Part shown: in pieces, positions 56,681-64,000 of the stretch
Numbering within the stretch: position 1 is the stretch's first letter
How the letters are laid out: each line of letters starts with the position of its first letter
Source of the DNA: Paenibacillus_F sp047238265
GTDB taxonomy: Bacteria; Bacillota; Bacilli; Paenibacillales; NBRC-103111
NCBI RefSeq assembly: GCF_047238265.1
Contig: NZ_JBDFMM010000001.1
Coordinates: 3,596,001-3,660,000, forward strand
Length of the DNA stretch: 64,000 nt
Direction of reading: 5' to 3'
Program-made: the position numbers and the translations under genes
Notes under the pieces: model-generated
Seen by the model: the letters and a program-made list of their open reading frames with translations, nothing else
Told to the model about the DNA's origin: nothing
Database searches by the model: none

Positions 56681-57926
56681 GAAGCTCATCTCCTCTGATT
56701 GACTGCAAGGCCTCGTCGCGGCTGCCTACCATCGCGATGGCGAATGGCTTGGAGAACAGCTTGCGGGTCAAGGCGTGAATATGGTCCATCTCAACGCTTT
56801 CGATCCGGTTGATCATTTCGTCGAGCGTGTAATGTCTTCCGGTCATCAGCTCGTTCTTGCCGATCCGGTTCATCCGGCTGTTCGTGCTTTCCAGACTAAG
56901 GATCAGGCTGCCTTTCAGCTGTTCCTTGCCTTTCCTCAGTTCCGCATCCGTCATGCCTTTCTCCGCGATTTCACTGAGCATTTCGATCGTCACTTTCAGA
57001 ACTTCCTCCGTTTGTTTCGGAGCCGTTCCCGTATAGATCGTAAATACCCCGTTGTCGATGTGAGAAGAATGATAAGAATATACCGAGTAGGCCAGTCCCC
57101 GCTTCTCCCGGATTTCCTGGAACAATCTGGAGCTCATTCCCCCGCCGATCGCGTTGTTGAGCAGCACCATCGGATAAAGGTTTTCTTCACGAAGGGAAAG
57201 ACCCGGAAGCGACAGGCAGATATGATTCTGTTCCGTCGTCTTGGCTTGGAAAACCCGCTCGCTCATAAACGCGGGCTCTTCCTGGTTCTGCTGCGTACCC
57301 GAAACGTCGAAATGACCGAAATGCTTTTCCAGCAGTCCGAACACGCTGTCGTCAATGTTCCCCGCTACGGCAATCACGGTATTCTCGATGGTATAGCATT
57401 CTTTCATATAAGCCCGCAGATCGTTCGATTTCATGCCGGACAAATGAGCCTGCGTCCCCAAAATCGTATACCCCAGCGGATGGCTTCCGTAGGCGGCTTT
57501 TGCCACGAGATCGTGAACCAGATCGTCTGGAGTATCTTCATACATGGCGATTTCTTCGAAAATGACGTTCTTTTCTTTCTCCAGCTCTTCTTCATTAAAG
57601 ACTGAATTAAAAAACATATCGGATAAAATATCTACCGCAATGCCGAGATGTTCGTCGAGCACCTTGGCATAATAACATGTATATTCTTTGGATGTGAAAG
57701 CATTCACATTACCGCCGATTCCGTCGAACACTTCCGCGATGTCTTTGGCGCTGTGGCGCTCTGTGCCTTTAAAGAGCATGTGTTCGATAAAATGGGAAAT
57801 TCCGTTATTCAGCTGAGTTTCGTTCCGGGAACCGGTTTTAACCCAGATTCCGATCGCTACCGAACGGCAGGTCGGAATTTTCTCCGTCACGACTCTGAGC
57901 CCGTTATTTAAATGGGTTTTGTTCAC
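56670..57926 (-). CDS. mlpA: M16-family zinc protease MlpA-like
   Basis: A 418-aa zinc protease related to YmxG/MlpA and mitochondrial processing peptidase. Inverted zinc site is GISHFIEHMLFKGT (H-x2-E-H), with the downstream ligand segment KNVIFEEIAMYEDTPDDLVHDL. The GTG at 57926 has GGAGG 9 bp upstream and yields the family N-terminus VNKTHLNNGLRVVTEKI; the open frame to 58001 is not supported. MlpA affects protease regulators in B. subtilis. It overlaps dut. Confidence 0.93.
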   Translation of the reverse strand: MNKTHLNNGLRVVTEKIPTCRSVAIGIWVKTGSRNETQLNNGISHFIEHMLFKGTERHSAKDIAEVFDGIGGNVNAFTSKEYTCYYAKVLDEHLGIAVDILSDMFFNSVFNEEELEKEKNVIFEEIAMYEDTPDDLVHDLVAKAAYGSHPLGYTILGTQAHLSGMKSNDLRAYMKECYTIENTVIAVAGNIDDSVFGLLEKHFGHFDVSGTQQNQEEPAFMSERVFQAKTTEQNHICLSLPGLSLREENLYPMVLLNNAIGGGMSSRLFQEIREKRGLAYSVYSYHSSHIDNGVFTIYTGTAPKQTEEVLKVTIEMLSEIAEKGMTDAELRKGKEQLKGSLILSLESTNSRMNRIGKNELMTGRHYTLDEMINRIESVEMDHIHALTRKLFSKPFAIAMVGSRDEALQSIRGDELLGK

Positions 57927-58016
57927 CAAGCTGTTCCTCCTCAAATGTACGCACAATGGGGTCCGCTTAGGAGCCCTTAAGTTCAACTTTGATTTTAACA
58001 AAAATGTCGAAGTGAC

Positions 58017-59078
58017 TCAACCTGACCGCTTTTCCTCACCCTTGCCCGTGCCCTGAGCGGGATTCGGTATCCGCTGCGGTGACAGCGTTTCGCTTACCGT
58101 GCCCGGCTGCAACCCCCTGCTTTTGATAATCGAAATCATTTCGGGAAGCGCGGCGCTGGAAGACTGGGTCGGATGCATCAGAATGAGCGTTCCCGGCTCT
58201 ATATTTTTACGGACTTTGGCAAGAATCGCGGGGGCCCCGGGGTTTTTCCAGTCCACGGTGTCCAATGTCCACATGACGGTTTTCAACTTAAGCTCTGCAG
58301 CTATTTTTACCGTTTCCGCGTCAAAATCTCCCGAGGGAGGAGCGAAAAGGACATTGGTGACACCGAGTTCCTTTTTAAGGAGCTCCTCGGTTTTCACAAT
58401 TTCCTCATAAGCCTTGGAACGGCTGAGCGTGCTCATATTTTTGTGCGAATAGGCATGATTGGACAATTCGTGGCCCTCATTTTGAATTTCTTTGGCGATG
58501 TCCACATGCTTCTTCAACCAGCTTCCGTCGAAAAAGAAGGTGGCTTTTACATGTTCTTTGCGAAGCGTCTCCAGTATAGACGGAAGAAACTCTTCCCCCC
58601 AAGCGACATTAATCATAAAAGAAACCATCGGCTTTTTGGGGTTGCCTTTGTAGATAGGCTCCGGCGGAAGGTCGCTTAAGTTAACCTTGGGCGGAATTTG
58701 CTTCATGACAAAAGGCAATTTGTCTCCCGTCCCGTTCTTCTTGGCCGCTTCGTAGGTCTTGCCGATATCGACTTCGAGCCCGTTATAACCCGGGACCGCT
58801 TTCCAAACTCTGTCCACTTTCGCATCGACGGGGGCGATGTACAGTTTTTTCGCTTCTTCCCGGATCCGCACGAGCAAAGCATCCTCAGCCGGTTGTGCGG
58901 TCTTTCCGTCTCCAGCGGGCCCTCCCGTATCATTGGAAAGGTTTGTCTGTATCGCCATGGAGGACTGCTTTCCCTCCCGGATTCCCGCTACAAAGGTATG
59001 TACACTTTCGCTTTGCAGTAGCACCCATATACATCCGGCCGTCAAACCGCCTAGCAGCACCAGCATCTTTTTTTGCAT
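58017..59078 (-). CDS. ylxY: Polysaccharide deacetylase-like protein YlxY
   Basis: A 353-aa exported NodB-fold protein conserved upstream of mlpA in Bacilli. N-terminal signal/TM is about 1-27 (MLVLLGGLTAGCIWVLLQ). The NodB domain (about 150-340) retains SNHAYSHKNM (H-x3-H) and FAPPSGDFD and WTLDTVDWK segments, but the usual TFDDG at motif 1 is replaced by SFMINVAWGEE, as in other YlxY proteins. Activity may be lost or altered. GGAGGAG lies upstream of the ATG. Confidence 0.93.
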   Translation of the reverse strand: MQKKMLVLLGGLTAGCIWVLLQSESVHTFVAGIREGKQSSMAIQTNLSNDTGGPAGDGKTAQPAEDALLVRIREEAKKLYIAPVDAKVDRVWKAVPGYNGLEVDIGKTYEAAKKNGTGDKLPFVMKQIPPKVNLSDLPPEPIYKGNPKKPMVSFMINVAWGEEFLPSILETLRKEHVKATFFFDGSWLKKHVDIAKEIQNEGHELSNHAYSHKNMSTLSRSKAYEEIVKTEELLKKELGVTNVLFAPPSGDFDAETVKIAAELKLKTVMWTLDTVDWKNPGAPAILAKVRKNIEPGTLILMHPTQSSSAALPEMISIIKSRGLQPGTVSETLSPQRIPNPAQGTGKGEEKRSG

Positions 59079-59189
59079 GAGATTCCGACTCCTCCGTAAA
59101 GATTATGTCAGAGTTTATGCAAAGCCGGACAGGGTTATGACTTGGACGATACGGCCCTACACATGAAAATCCGGTCTAGACAATGCAAA

Positions 59190-59215
59190 AAAGAGACAGA
59201 AATATCTGGCTCTTT
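59190..59215 (-). terminator. Terminator of pnp
   Basis: AAAGAGCCAGA/TCTGTCTCTTT stem with TATT loop and T6 on the minus strand. Confidence 0.85.
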
Positions 59216-59238
59216 GTATGTTTGGTGCGATTCGGTTA

Positions 59239-61344
59239 TTAGGATTGAGTGGAAACTTCGCTGTTCACGAGCGTTGCTTTGCGGGACAGGTTGACGCGTC
59301 CTTGATTGTCGATTTCCGTGACTTTAACGGTAATCGTATCGCCGACCTTAACGACATCCTCCACTTTGGCAACCCGTTCGGTAGACAGCTGGGAAATGTG
59401 GACGAGTCCTTCTTTACCCGGCAGCACTTCTACGAAAGCTCCGAACTTCTCCACGCGTTTTACCGTACCGAGGTAAGTTTCGCCGACAACGACGTCGCGT
59501 ACGATGCCTTCGATAATCTGCTTGGCACGTTCGTTCATCTCCGCATTGGACGAAGCGATAAAGACTTTGCCGTCCTGCTCGATGTCAATCTTAACGCCGG
59601 TTTCTTCAATAATTTTGTTAATGATTTTGCCGCCCGCTCCGATCACGTCGCGGATTTTATCCGGATTGATCTGCATCACGACAATTTTAGGTGCATATGC
59701 GGAAAGTTCTTTCTTAGGTTCCGAAATACGCTCCAGCATTTTGTTCATGATGAAGGTGCGGCCCGCTTTGGCTTGATCCAGAGCCTGCTTCAAGATGTCG
59801 CGATTGATTCCGTCAATCTTAATGTCCATTTGCAGTGCGGTAACCCCTTTGGACGTACCGGCCACTTTAAAGTCCATATCCCCGAGATGATCTTCCATCC
59901 CCTGAATATCCGTCAGAATGGAGAAATGTTCGCCTTCTTTGATAAGACCCATGGCGATACCCGCAACCGGAGCTTTGATCGGAACCCCTGCATCCATCAT
60001 AGCCAGCGTGGAAGCGCAAATGCTTGCCTGGGAGCTCGAACCGTTGGATTCCAGAACTTCCGAAACGAGACGGATCGTATACGGGAACTCGGCTTCGCTT
60101 GGAATCACGTACGAAAGCGCGCGTTCTCCGAGAGCGCCATGTCCGATTTCGCGGCGTCCCGGCGGACGAAGCGGTCTTGCTTCCCCTACGCTGAACGGAG
60201 GGAAATTGTAGTGGTGCATAAAGCGTTTGGTCTCTTCGAGATCCAAACCGTCGAGGATCTGCACGTCACCGAGCGCTCCGAGCGTACATACGCTCAACGC
60301 TTGCGTTTGCCCGCGTGTAAACAGTCCGGAGCCGTGCGTGCGAGGCAGCAGGTTAATGTCCACGTCAATCGGACGGATTTCATCAAGTGCGCGTCCATCC
60401 GGTCTTACCTTATCATGAGTGATGAGGCGGCGGACTTCGTCTTTCACGATATCGTGAAGCACTTCCTTAACGTCTTTCATTTTCTCCGGCGTTTCTTCGT
60501 AAACCGCTGTAAAATGAGCAACGGCATCCGCGTTGACCGCGTCAATCGCTTCCTGGCGCGCATGCTTCTCTTGAACCTTGATCGCTTCAACAAGACGGGC
60601 TTCGGCAAACTCGCGAACGGCCGCGTTGATGTCGCCGTCTACGGTATGCAGCTTCACTTCCATTTTAGGAACGCCGGCTTCGGCAACGAGCTGCTCCTGA
60701 AGGGCGATTACTTTCTTGATCTCGTCATGGCCGAACATAATCGCTTCCAGCATAACGTCTTCGGGAACTTCGGCGGCGCCTGCTTCTACCATCATGATGG
60801 CATCCTTGGTACCTGCCACAACGAGATGAACGTCGCTCTTCTCTTCCTGCGCCGGTGTCGGGTTCACGACAAAGTTACCGTCGATGCGGCCTACAATGAC
60901 TCCGCCCACAGGACCGCTAAACGGCACGTCGGAGATGGACAGAGCGGCGGAAACACCGATCATGGCCGTAATTTCCGGCGGACACTCCTGATCCACGCTC
61001 ATGACCACTGCAACGATCTGTACGTCGTTACGGAATCCTTCCGGAAACAGAGGACGGATCGGACGATCGGTCAGGCGGCTGGAGAGAATCGCTTTCTCGC
61101 TCGGACGCCCTTCTCTTTTGATAAACCCGCCCGGAATTTTACCTGCGGCATATAAACGCTCTTCATAGTTAACCGTCAGCGGGAAGAAATCAAGATCCTT
61201 CGGCTCGCTGGAAGCGGTCACGGTGCAGAGCACGACGGTGTCGCCATAGCGGGCAAGTACCGCGCCGTTGGCTTGCTTGGCTAAACGGCCGGTTTCGAGA
61301 ATAAGCGGACGTCCGGCCAGGTCCATTTGCACACGTTTTTCCAT
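59239..61344 (-). CDS. pnp: Polyribonucleotide nucleotidyltransferase (PNPase)
   Basis: 3'-5' phosphorolytic exoribonuclease, 701 aa, trimeric. Two RNase PH domains (first about 10-140, second about 320-540), a helical linker, KH (IVVMQINPDKIRDVIGAGGKIINKIIEETGVKIDIEQDGKVFIA) and S1 (GETYLGTVKRVEKFGAFVEVLPGKEGLVHISQL) domains. The catalytic second core has the motifs SGSSSQA and the acidic residues of DIQGMEDHLGDMDFKVAGT. It follows rpsO, as is universal. It also mediates DNA repair in Bacillus. Confidence 0.98.
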   Translation of the reverse strand: MEKRVQMDLAGRPLILETGRLAKQANGAVLARYGDTVVLCTVTASSEPKDLDFFPLTVNYEERLYAAGKIPGGFIKREGRPSEKAILSSRLTDRPIRPLFPEGFRNDVQIVAVVMSVDQECPPEITAMIGVSAALSISDVPFSGPVGGVIVGRIDGNFVVNPTPAQEEKSDVHLVVAGTKDAIMMVEAGAAEVPEDVMLEAIMFGHDEIKKVIALQEQLVAEAGVPKMEVKLHTVDGDINAAVREFAEARLVEAIKVQEKHARQEAIDAVNADAVAHFTAVYEETPEKMKDVKEVLHDIVKDEVRRLITHDKVRPDGRALDEIRPIDVDINLLPRTHGSGLFTRGQTQALSVCTLGALGDVQILDGLDLEETKRFMHHYNFPPFSVGEARPLRPPGRREIGHGALGERALSYVIPSEAEFPYTIRLVSEVLESNGSSSQASICASTLAMMDAGVPIKAPVAGIAMGLIKEGEHFSILTDIQGMEDHLGDMDFKVAGTSKGVTALQMDIKIDGINRDILKQALDQAKAGRTFIMNKMLERISEPKKELSAYAPKIVVMQINPDKIRDVIGAGGKIINKIIEETGVKIDIEQDGKVFIASSNAEMNERAKQIIEGIVRDVVVGETYLGTVKRVEKFGAFVEVLPGKEGLVHISQLSTERVAKVEDVVKVGDTITVKVTEIDNQGRVNLSRKATLVNSEVSTQS

Positions 61345-61515
61345 ACTAAACCTCCTAATTTTATCTCAAAACACGCGGGAATCGAACTATACCGCGCAAA
61401 ATGGTTCCGATTCGGAGAAAACGGCAGGATGTGCGGAAACTTGCGCCCCCTGCACCCCATTAATTATTCTGCGTATGTACAGTATTTCCTTCTTTGCAAC
61501 GATTTAAAATACACA

Positions 61516-61583
61516 AAAAGCAACCCGGAGCCGCTGCGGAAGCTCGGCTCGGAGCCCACCACAGAGAACAGCAGGGTTGCTTT
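61516..61583 (-). terminator. rpsO terminator
   Basis: Long hairpin whose base AAGCAACCC/GGGTTGCTT is followed on the minus strand by TTTTTG; inner stem GCTCCGAGCC/GGAGC arms. It probably limits but does not abolish readthrough into pnp. Confidence 0.7.
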
Positions 61584-61596
61584 CTGAATGCGGATT

Positions 61597-61866
61597 TTAT
61601 CTACGCAGACCGAGCTTTTCAATCAAAGCACTGTAGCGTTTAACGTCTTTGTTCTTAAGGTATGCCAACAGCTTACGACGTTGACCGACCATTTTAAGAA
61701 GTCCGCGACGGGAATGATGGTCTTTCTTGTGTGTACGGAAATGGCTCGTAAGGTTTACGATGTTTTCCGTCAGGATAGCAATTTGCACTTCGGGAGATCC
61801 CGTATCGCTTTCATGCGTTTTGTGCGTTTGAATCAGTTCCTGTTTACGCTCTTGAGTTAATGCCAT
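61597..61866 (-). CDS. rpsO: 30S ribosomal protein S15
   Basis: Small-subunit protein S15, 89 aa from the ATG at 61866 (AGGAGGTG 6 bp upstream). Typical sequence: ALTQERKQELIQTHKTHESDTGSPEVQIAILTENIVNLTSHFRTHKKDHHSRRGLLKMVGQRRKLL. Binds 16S rRNA and can regulate its own mRNA. It is followed by pnp. Confidence 0.99.
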   Translation of the reverse strand: MALTQERKQELIQTHKTHESDTGSPEVQIAILTENIVNLTSHFRTHKKDHHSRRGLLKMVGQRRKLLAYLKNKDVKRYSALIEKLGLRR

Positions 61867-61975
61867 CCCAATCACCTCCTATTCATATAATCGCCTGTGG
61901 CCCAGAGTGCGTCGGTGAAGCGCGGCTCCGCGCCAAGGTTCGTAATTGAAGCTTACGGCAACGCCGAAGCAACGT
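61867..61975 (-). promoter_or_regulatory. rpsO leader, possible S15 autoregulatory structure
   Basis: A ~110-nt leader with a GCGCG/CGCGC hairpin (61920-61933), in the place of the S15-binding leader in Bacillus. Only the hairpin is seen; the three-way junction with the G-U/G-C motif was not confirmed. Confidence 0.3.
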
Positions 61976-61980
61976 AAATC

Positions 61981-62010
61981 AGTATAGCATACATGACCAA
62001 CAGAAGTAAA
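61981..62010 (-). promoter_or_regulatory. Sigma-A promoter of rpsO
   Basis: TTTACT (-35), 18-bp spacer, TATACT (-10), just after the ribF stop. Confidence 0.6.
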
Positions 62011-62019
62011 TGCCAACGC

Positions 62020-62964
62020 CTACAGAATCTGCGCAAACTTCGTTTCGGCCGTCGCTACGTCTCTTCTAAGCTGGGTTATCAGCTCATCGATGCCGTTAAA
62101 CTTGCGCTCGGGACGCAGGTAATCGACAAATTCGACAAATACGGTGCTGCCGTAAATATCCTCGTCAAAGTCCAGCAGATGCACTTCGAGCGACATGACT
62201 TCCCCGCTGTGGAAAGTCGGCTTCGTGCCGATGTTCATAACGGCCCGGTACCAGCTTCCTCCCACAAAAGCACGGACGGCGTAAACGCCGGAAGCGGGCA
62301 CGAGGAAGTTCTCGGACATCTGCAGGTTTGCCGTAGGAAAACCGAGCTGACGGCCGCGCTTGTCGCCCGATACGACGACGCCGCGTATGCCGTAGCTTCT
62401 GCCGAGCAGCTCGGAAGCCGCGGGAGGATGTCCGGAGAGCAGCGCCTCACGGATTGCCGTGGAGCTGACCTTGGCGCCGTTCATCCGATAGGGGCGGATC
62501 ACCTCTACCGCAAAGCGGCCGTGGCCCAGTTCGCAGAGCGTGTCCGGAGTGCCCCGGCCTTTGTAGCCGAACGTAAAGTCGAATCCGACTACGACGGTTT
62601 CAACGCCGAGCGCCTCCAGGACACGATCGACAAACTGCTGCGGAGAAGCCTGCATAAGCGCCGTATCGAACTTGAGCACATACGTGCAGTCGACGCCCAG
62701 CTTCTCAAAGAGCTCCATCTTGTAAGAGGTCGGCGTCAGCAGCCGCGCATACTTCTCCTGGCCGAGCAGCTCCCGCGGATGCGGATCGAACGTCATGATC
62801 GCGGCGGGGACTCCCAGCTCACGGGCATTTTCGACAGCGCGCTGGATAACTTCACGATGTCCGAGATGCACACCGTCGAAATCGCCGATGGCGATGACCT
62901 TTTTACCGGCCAGCGGAAGAAGCTCCGCGTTTTCGATGGGATAAGACAAATGAATGGTTTGCAT
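62020..62964 (-). CDS. ribF: Bifunctional riboflavin kinase / FAD synthetase
   Basis: RibF (RibC in B. subtilis), 314 aa, converts riboflavin to FMN and FAD. N-terminal nucleotidyltransferase with GDFDGVHLGHREVIQRA (H-x-G-H), FDPHPRELLG and FGYKGRGTPDTL; C-terminal flavokinase with GFPTANLQMSENFLVPASGVYAV and EVHLLDFDEDIYG. It lies between truB and rpsO, as in B. subtilis. Confidence 0.97.
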   Translation of the reverse strand: MQTIHLSYPIENAELLPLAGKKVIAIGDFDGVHLGHREVIQRAVENARELGVPAAIMTFDPHPRELLGQEKYARLLTPTSYKMELFEKLGVDCTYVLKFDTALMQASPQQFVDRVLEALGVETVVVGFDFTFGYKGRGTPDTLCELGHGRFAVEVIRPYRMNGAKVSSTAIREALLSGHPPAASELLGRSYGIRGVVVSGDKRGRQLGFPTANLQMSENFLVPASGVYAVRAFVGGSWYRAVMNIGTKPTFHSGEVMSLEVHLLDFDEDIYGSTVFVEFVDYLRPERKFNGIDELITQLRRDVATAETKFAQIL

Positions 62965-63024
62965 GGGTACGAGTTCACCTACTATTCCTTGAACCGCTTT
63001 ATACCGCCAGGGGTTAAAAAGATT

Positions 63025-63055
63025 CCGGCCTTACCCCCTCAGGGTAGAGGGCCGG
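63025..63055 (-). terminator. Terminator of truB
   Basis: CCGGCC/GGCCGG stem with inner TACCC/GGGGTA and AATCTTTTT on the minus strand. Confidence 0.7.
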
Positions 63056-63066
63056 CTTACTACATC

Positions 63067-64000
63067 CTAATTAAAAACTTTGATCGGGGCAAGATGTCCT
63101 TCGGCTTCATCCCAAGAGAAAAGACCGATAAACCGCTGATGGGGATCATACACACGAATGATTCCCTTCTGCTCCACCCCTGCCTCGCTGTTACCGCTGA
63201 TCTGCAGGGCGGGCGGCTGATGAAGCCTGACTTTGCGTCCCTGCAGAGCAAAAACGGACAGCTGCTCATTCAGCACGAGAGACGGCAAATAATCGACCGC
63301 CCGGTCCGCCTGAATGATCTTTGTATCCAGAAGGCCCTCCTCGCGCAAACGAGGGAGGTCTTCCAGCGCTACGCATTGTTCCAGTCCGATTCTTCCAGTG
63401 GAAGAACGGACCAGCTCCTTCATCGCGGCCGGAACCCCCAGGGCTTTCCCTATATCCACACATAAGGTGCGGATATAGGTGCCTTTGGAGCAGAGGACGC
63501 GGAAGCGGACTTCCGGATGTTCCCGGTTCAAGTCCAGTTCGAGCAGTTCAATCTCGTAAATGGTGACATTCCGGGCTTTACGCTCTACTTCGACGCCCGC
63601 TCTCGCCAGTTCATAGAGCCGCTTTCCGTCGACTTTCACGGCGGAGTACATCGGGGGAACCTGACTGATTTCCCCGACGAACGACTGGATGACGGAACGC
63701 ACCCTGTCTTCCGCTAGCTGAACGTGCGGAATTTCTTCCAGCACAGTCCCGCTCAGATCTTCGGTATCCGTAGCCAATCCAAAAACCACGGCTGCCTCAT
63801 ACTGTTTCGGCAGCTCCTGGATATACTCGACCATGCGGGTTGCACGGCCGATACAAAGCGGCAGCACGCCGGTAACCTCAGGATCAAGCGTACCGGTATG
63901 ACCGATCCGCTTAATCCCAAGAAAACGGCGCGCTTTCGCTACCACGTCGTGGGAAGTCATTCCCTTTGGCTTGAGGATTGGAAGTATTCCTTCTATCGTC
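63067..64000 (-). CDS. truB: tRNA pseudouridine(55) synthase TruB, 5' end cut by window edge
   Basis: Makes pseudouridine at position 55 of tRNA. The open frame extends past the first ATG (63960) to the window edge, reading TIEGILPILKPKGMTSHDVVAKARR, so the real start lies outside. GHTGTLDPEVTGVLP carries the catalytic Asp. The rest (VVFGLATDTEDLSG, YSAVKVDGKRLYELARAG, CSKGTYIRTLCVDIG) is the TruB fold, with a C-terminal PUA-like part. It starts the truB-ribF pair. Confidence 0.96.
   Translation of the reverse strand, partial: TIEGILPILKPKGMTSHDVVAKARRFLGIKRIGHTGTLDPEVTGVLPLCIGRATRMVEYIQELPKQYEAAVVFGLATDTEDLSGTVLEEIPHVQLAEDRVRSVIQSFVGEISQVPPMYSAVKVDGKRLYELARAGVEVERKARNVTIYEIELLELDLNREHPEVRFRVLCSKGTYIRTLCVDIGKALGVPAAMKELVRSSTGRIGLEQCVALEDLPRLREEGLLDTKIIQADRAVDYLPSLVLNEQLSVFALQGRKVRLHQPPALQISGNSEAGVEQKGIIRVYDPHQRFIGLFSWDEAEGHLAPIKVFN

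Noticed and set aside
59218..61155. 645-codon plus-strand frame opposite pnp
   Set aside because: Antisense to PNPase and without homology features.
1..64000. CRISPR arrays, IS elements, prophage or defence genes
   Set aside because: No regularly spaced repeats, transposase, integrase or defence-type domain found on either strand; the one tandem repeat (6791-6874) has no spacers.

Overview
The window looks like a core chromosomal segment of a spore-forming Firmicute, most likely Paenibacillus or a close relative. The evidence is the order truB-ribF-rpsO-pnp-ylxY-mlpA-dut-spoVFAB-asd-dapG-dapA-rnjB-tepA-ylzJ-spoIIIE-(ymfF,H,I,J,K,M)-rimO-pgsA-cinA-recA-recX-rny-ymdB-spoVS-korAB-miaB-ymcA. This is the Bacillus 'ylx/ymf/ymd' neighbourhood with Paenibacillus-type differences: dut in place of ymxH, a long N-terminal extension on TepA, and pduL plus korAB before miaB. 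Protein composition and the RBS and promoter motifs also fit. Genus is inference; no rRNA or tRNA gene is seen.

Layout. Positions 1-20000 are a mixed, mostly accessory region: an ECF sigma/anti-sigma pair (anti-sigma cut by the window edge), a membrane protein, an RpiR-type regulator divergent from an FAD oxidoreductase, a metallophosphoesterase, a 12-bp tandem repeat, a large secreted GHL10-type glycosidase-like protein, a TspO-like membrane protein, an Xaa-Pro peptidase-like M24 protein, a minimal TrxB-like flavoprotein, rhomboid, PfpI, LCP and UspA proteins, and a GT2 / small flippase / GT39 operon. From about 20000 to the end every gene is on the minus strand and most belong to the conserved core: metal-binding protein, DUF2087 regulator, tRNA and ribosome modification (miaB, rimO, truB), RNA decay (rny, rnjB, pnp, ymcA), recombination (recA, recX), lysine/DAP/dipicolinate synthesis (asd, dapG, dapA, spoVFAB), and sporulation genes (spoVS, sleB, spoIIIE, ymdB).

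How the genes work together. asd-dapG-dapA make dihydrodipicolinate, and spoVFAB oxidises it to the spore dipicolinate; a sigma-K-type promoter sits in front of spoVFA. sleB has a sigma-G-type promoter and spoVS a sigma-H-type promoter. recA has a LexA-like box next to a good sigma-A promoter. The GT2/DMT/GT39 set has the composition of a three-component membrane glycosylation system.

Oddities worth checking: two convincing single-base frameshifts (GT39 C-terminus, sleB) and one likely one (ymcA C-terminus), all repaired by removing one base; an ATT start codon for ymdB; a possible ECF-driven small RNA between the glycosylation operon and the copper-binding protein; and the KVEQ-type 12-bp repeat. 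I did not find a clearly novel defence or mobile system, CRISPR array, IS element or prophage here.
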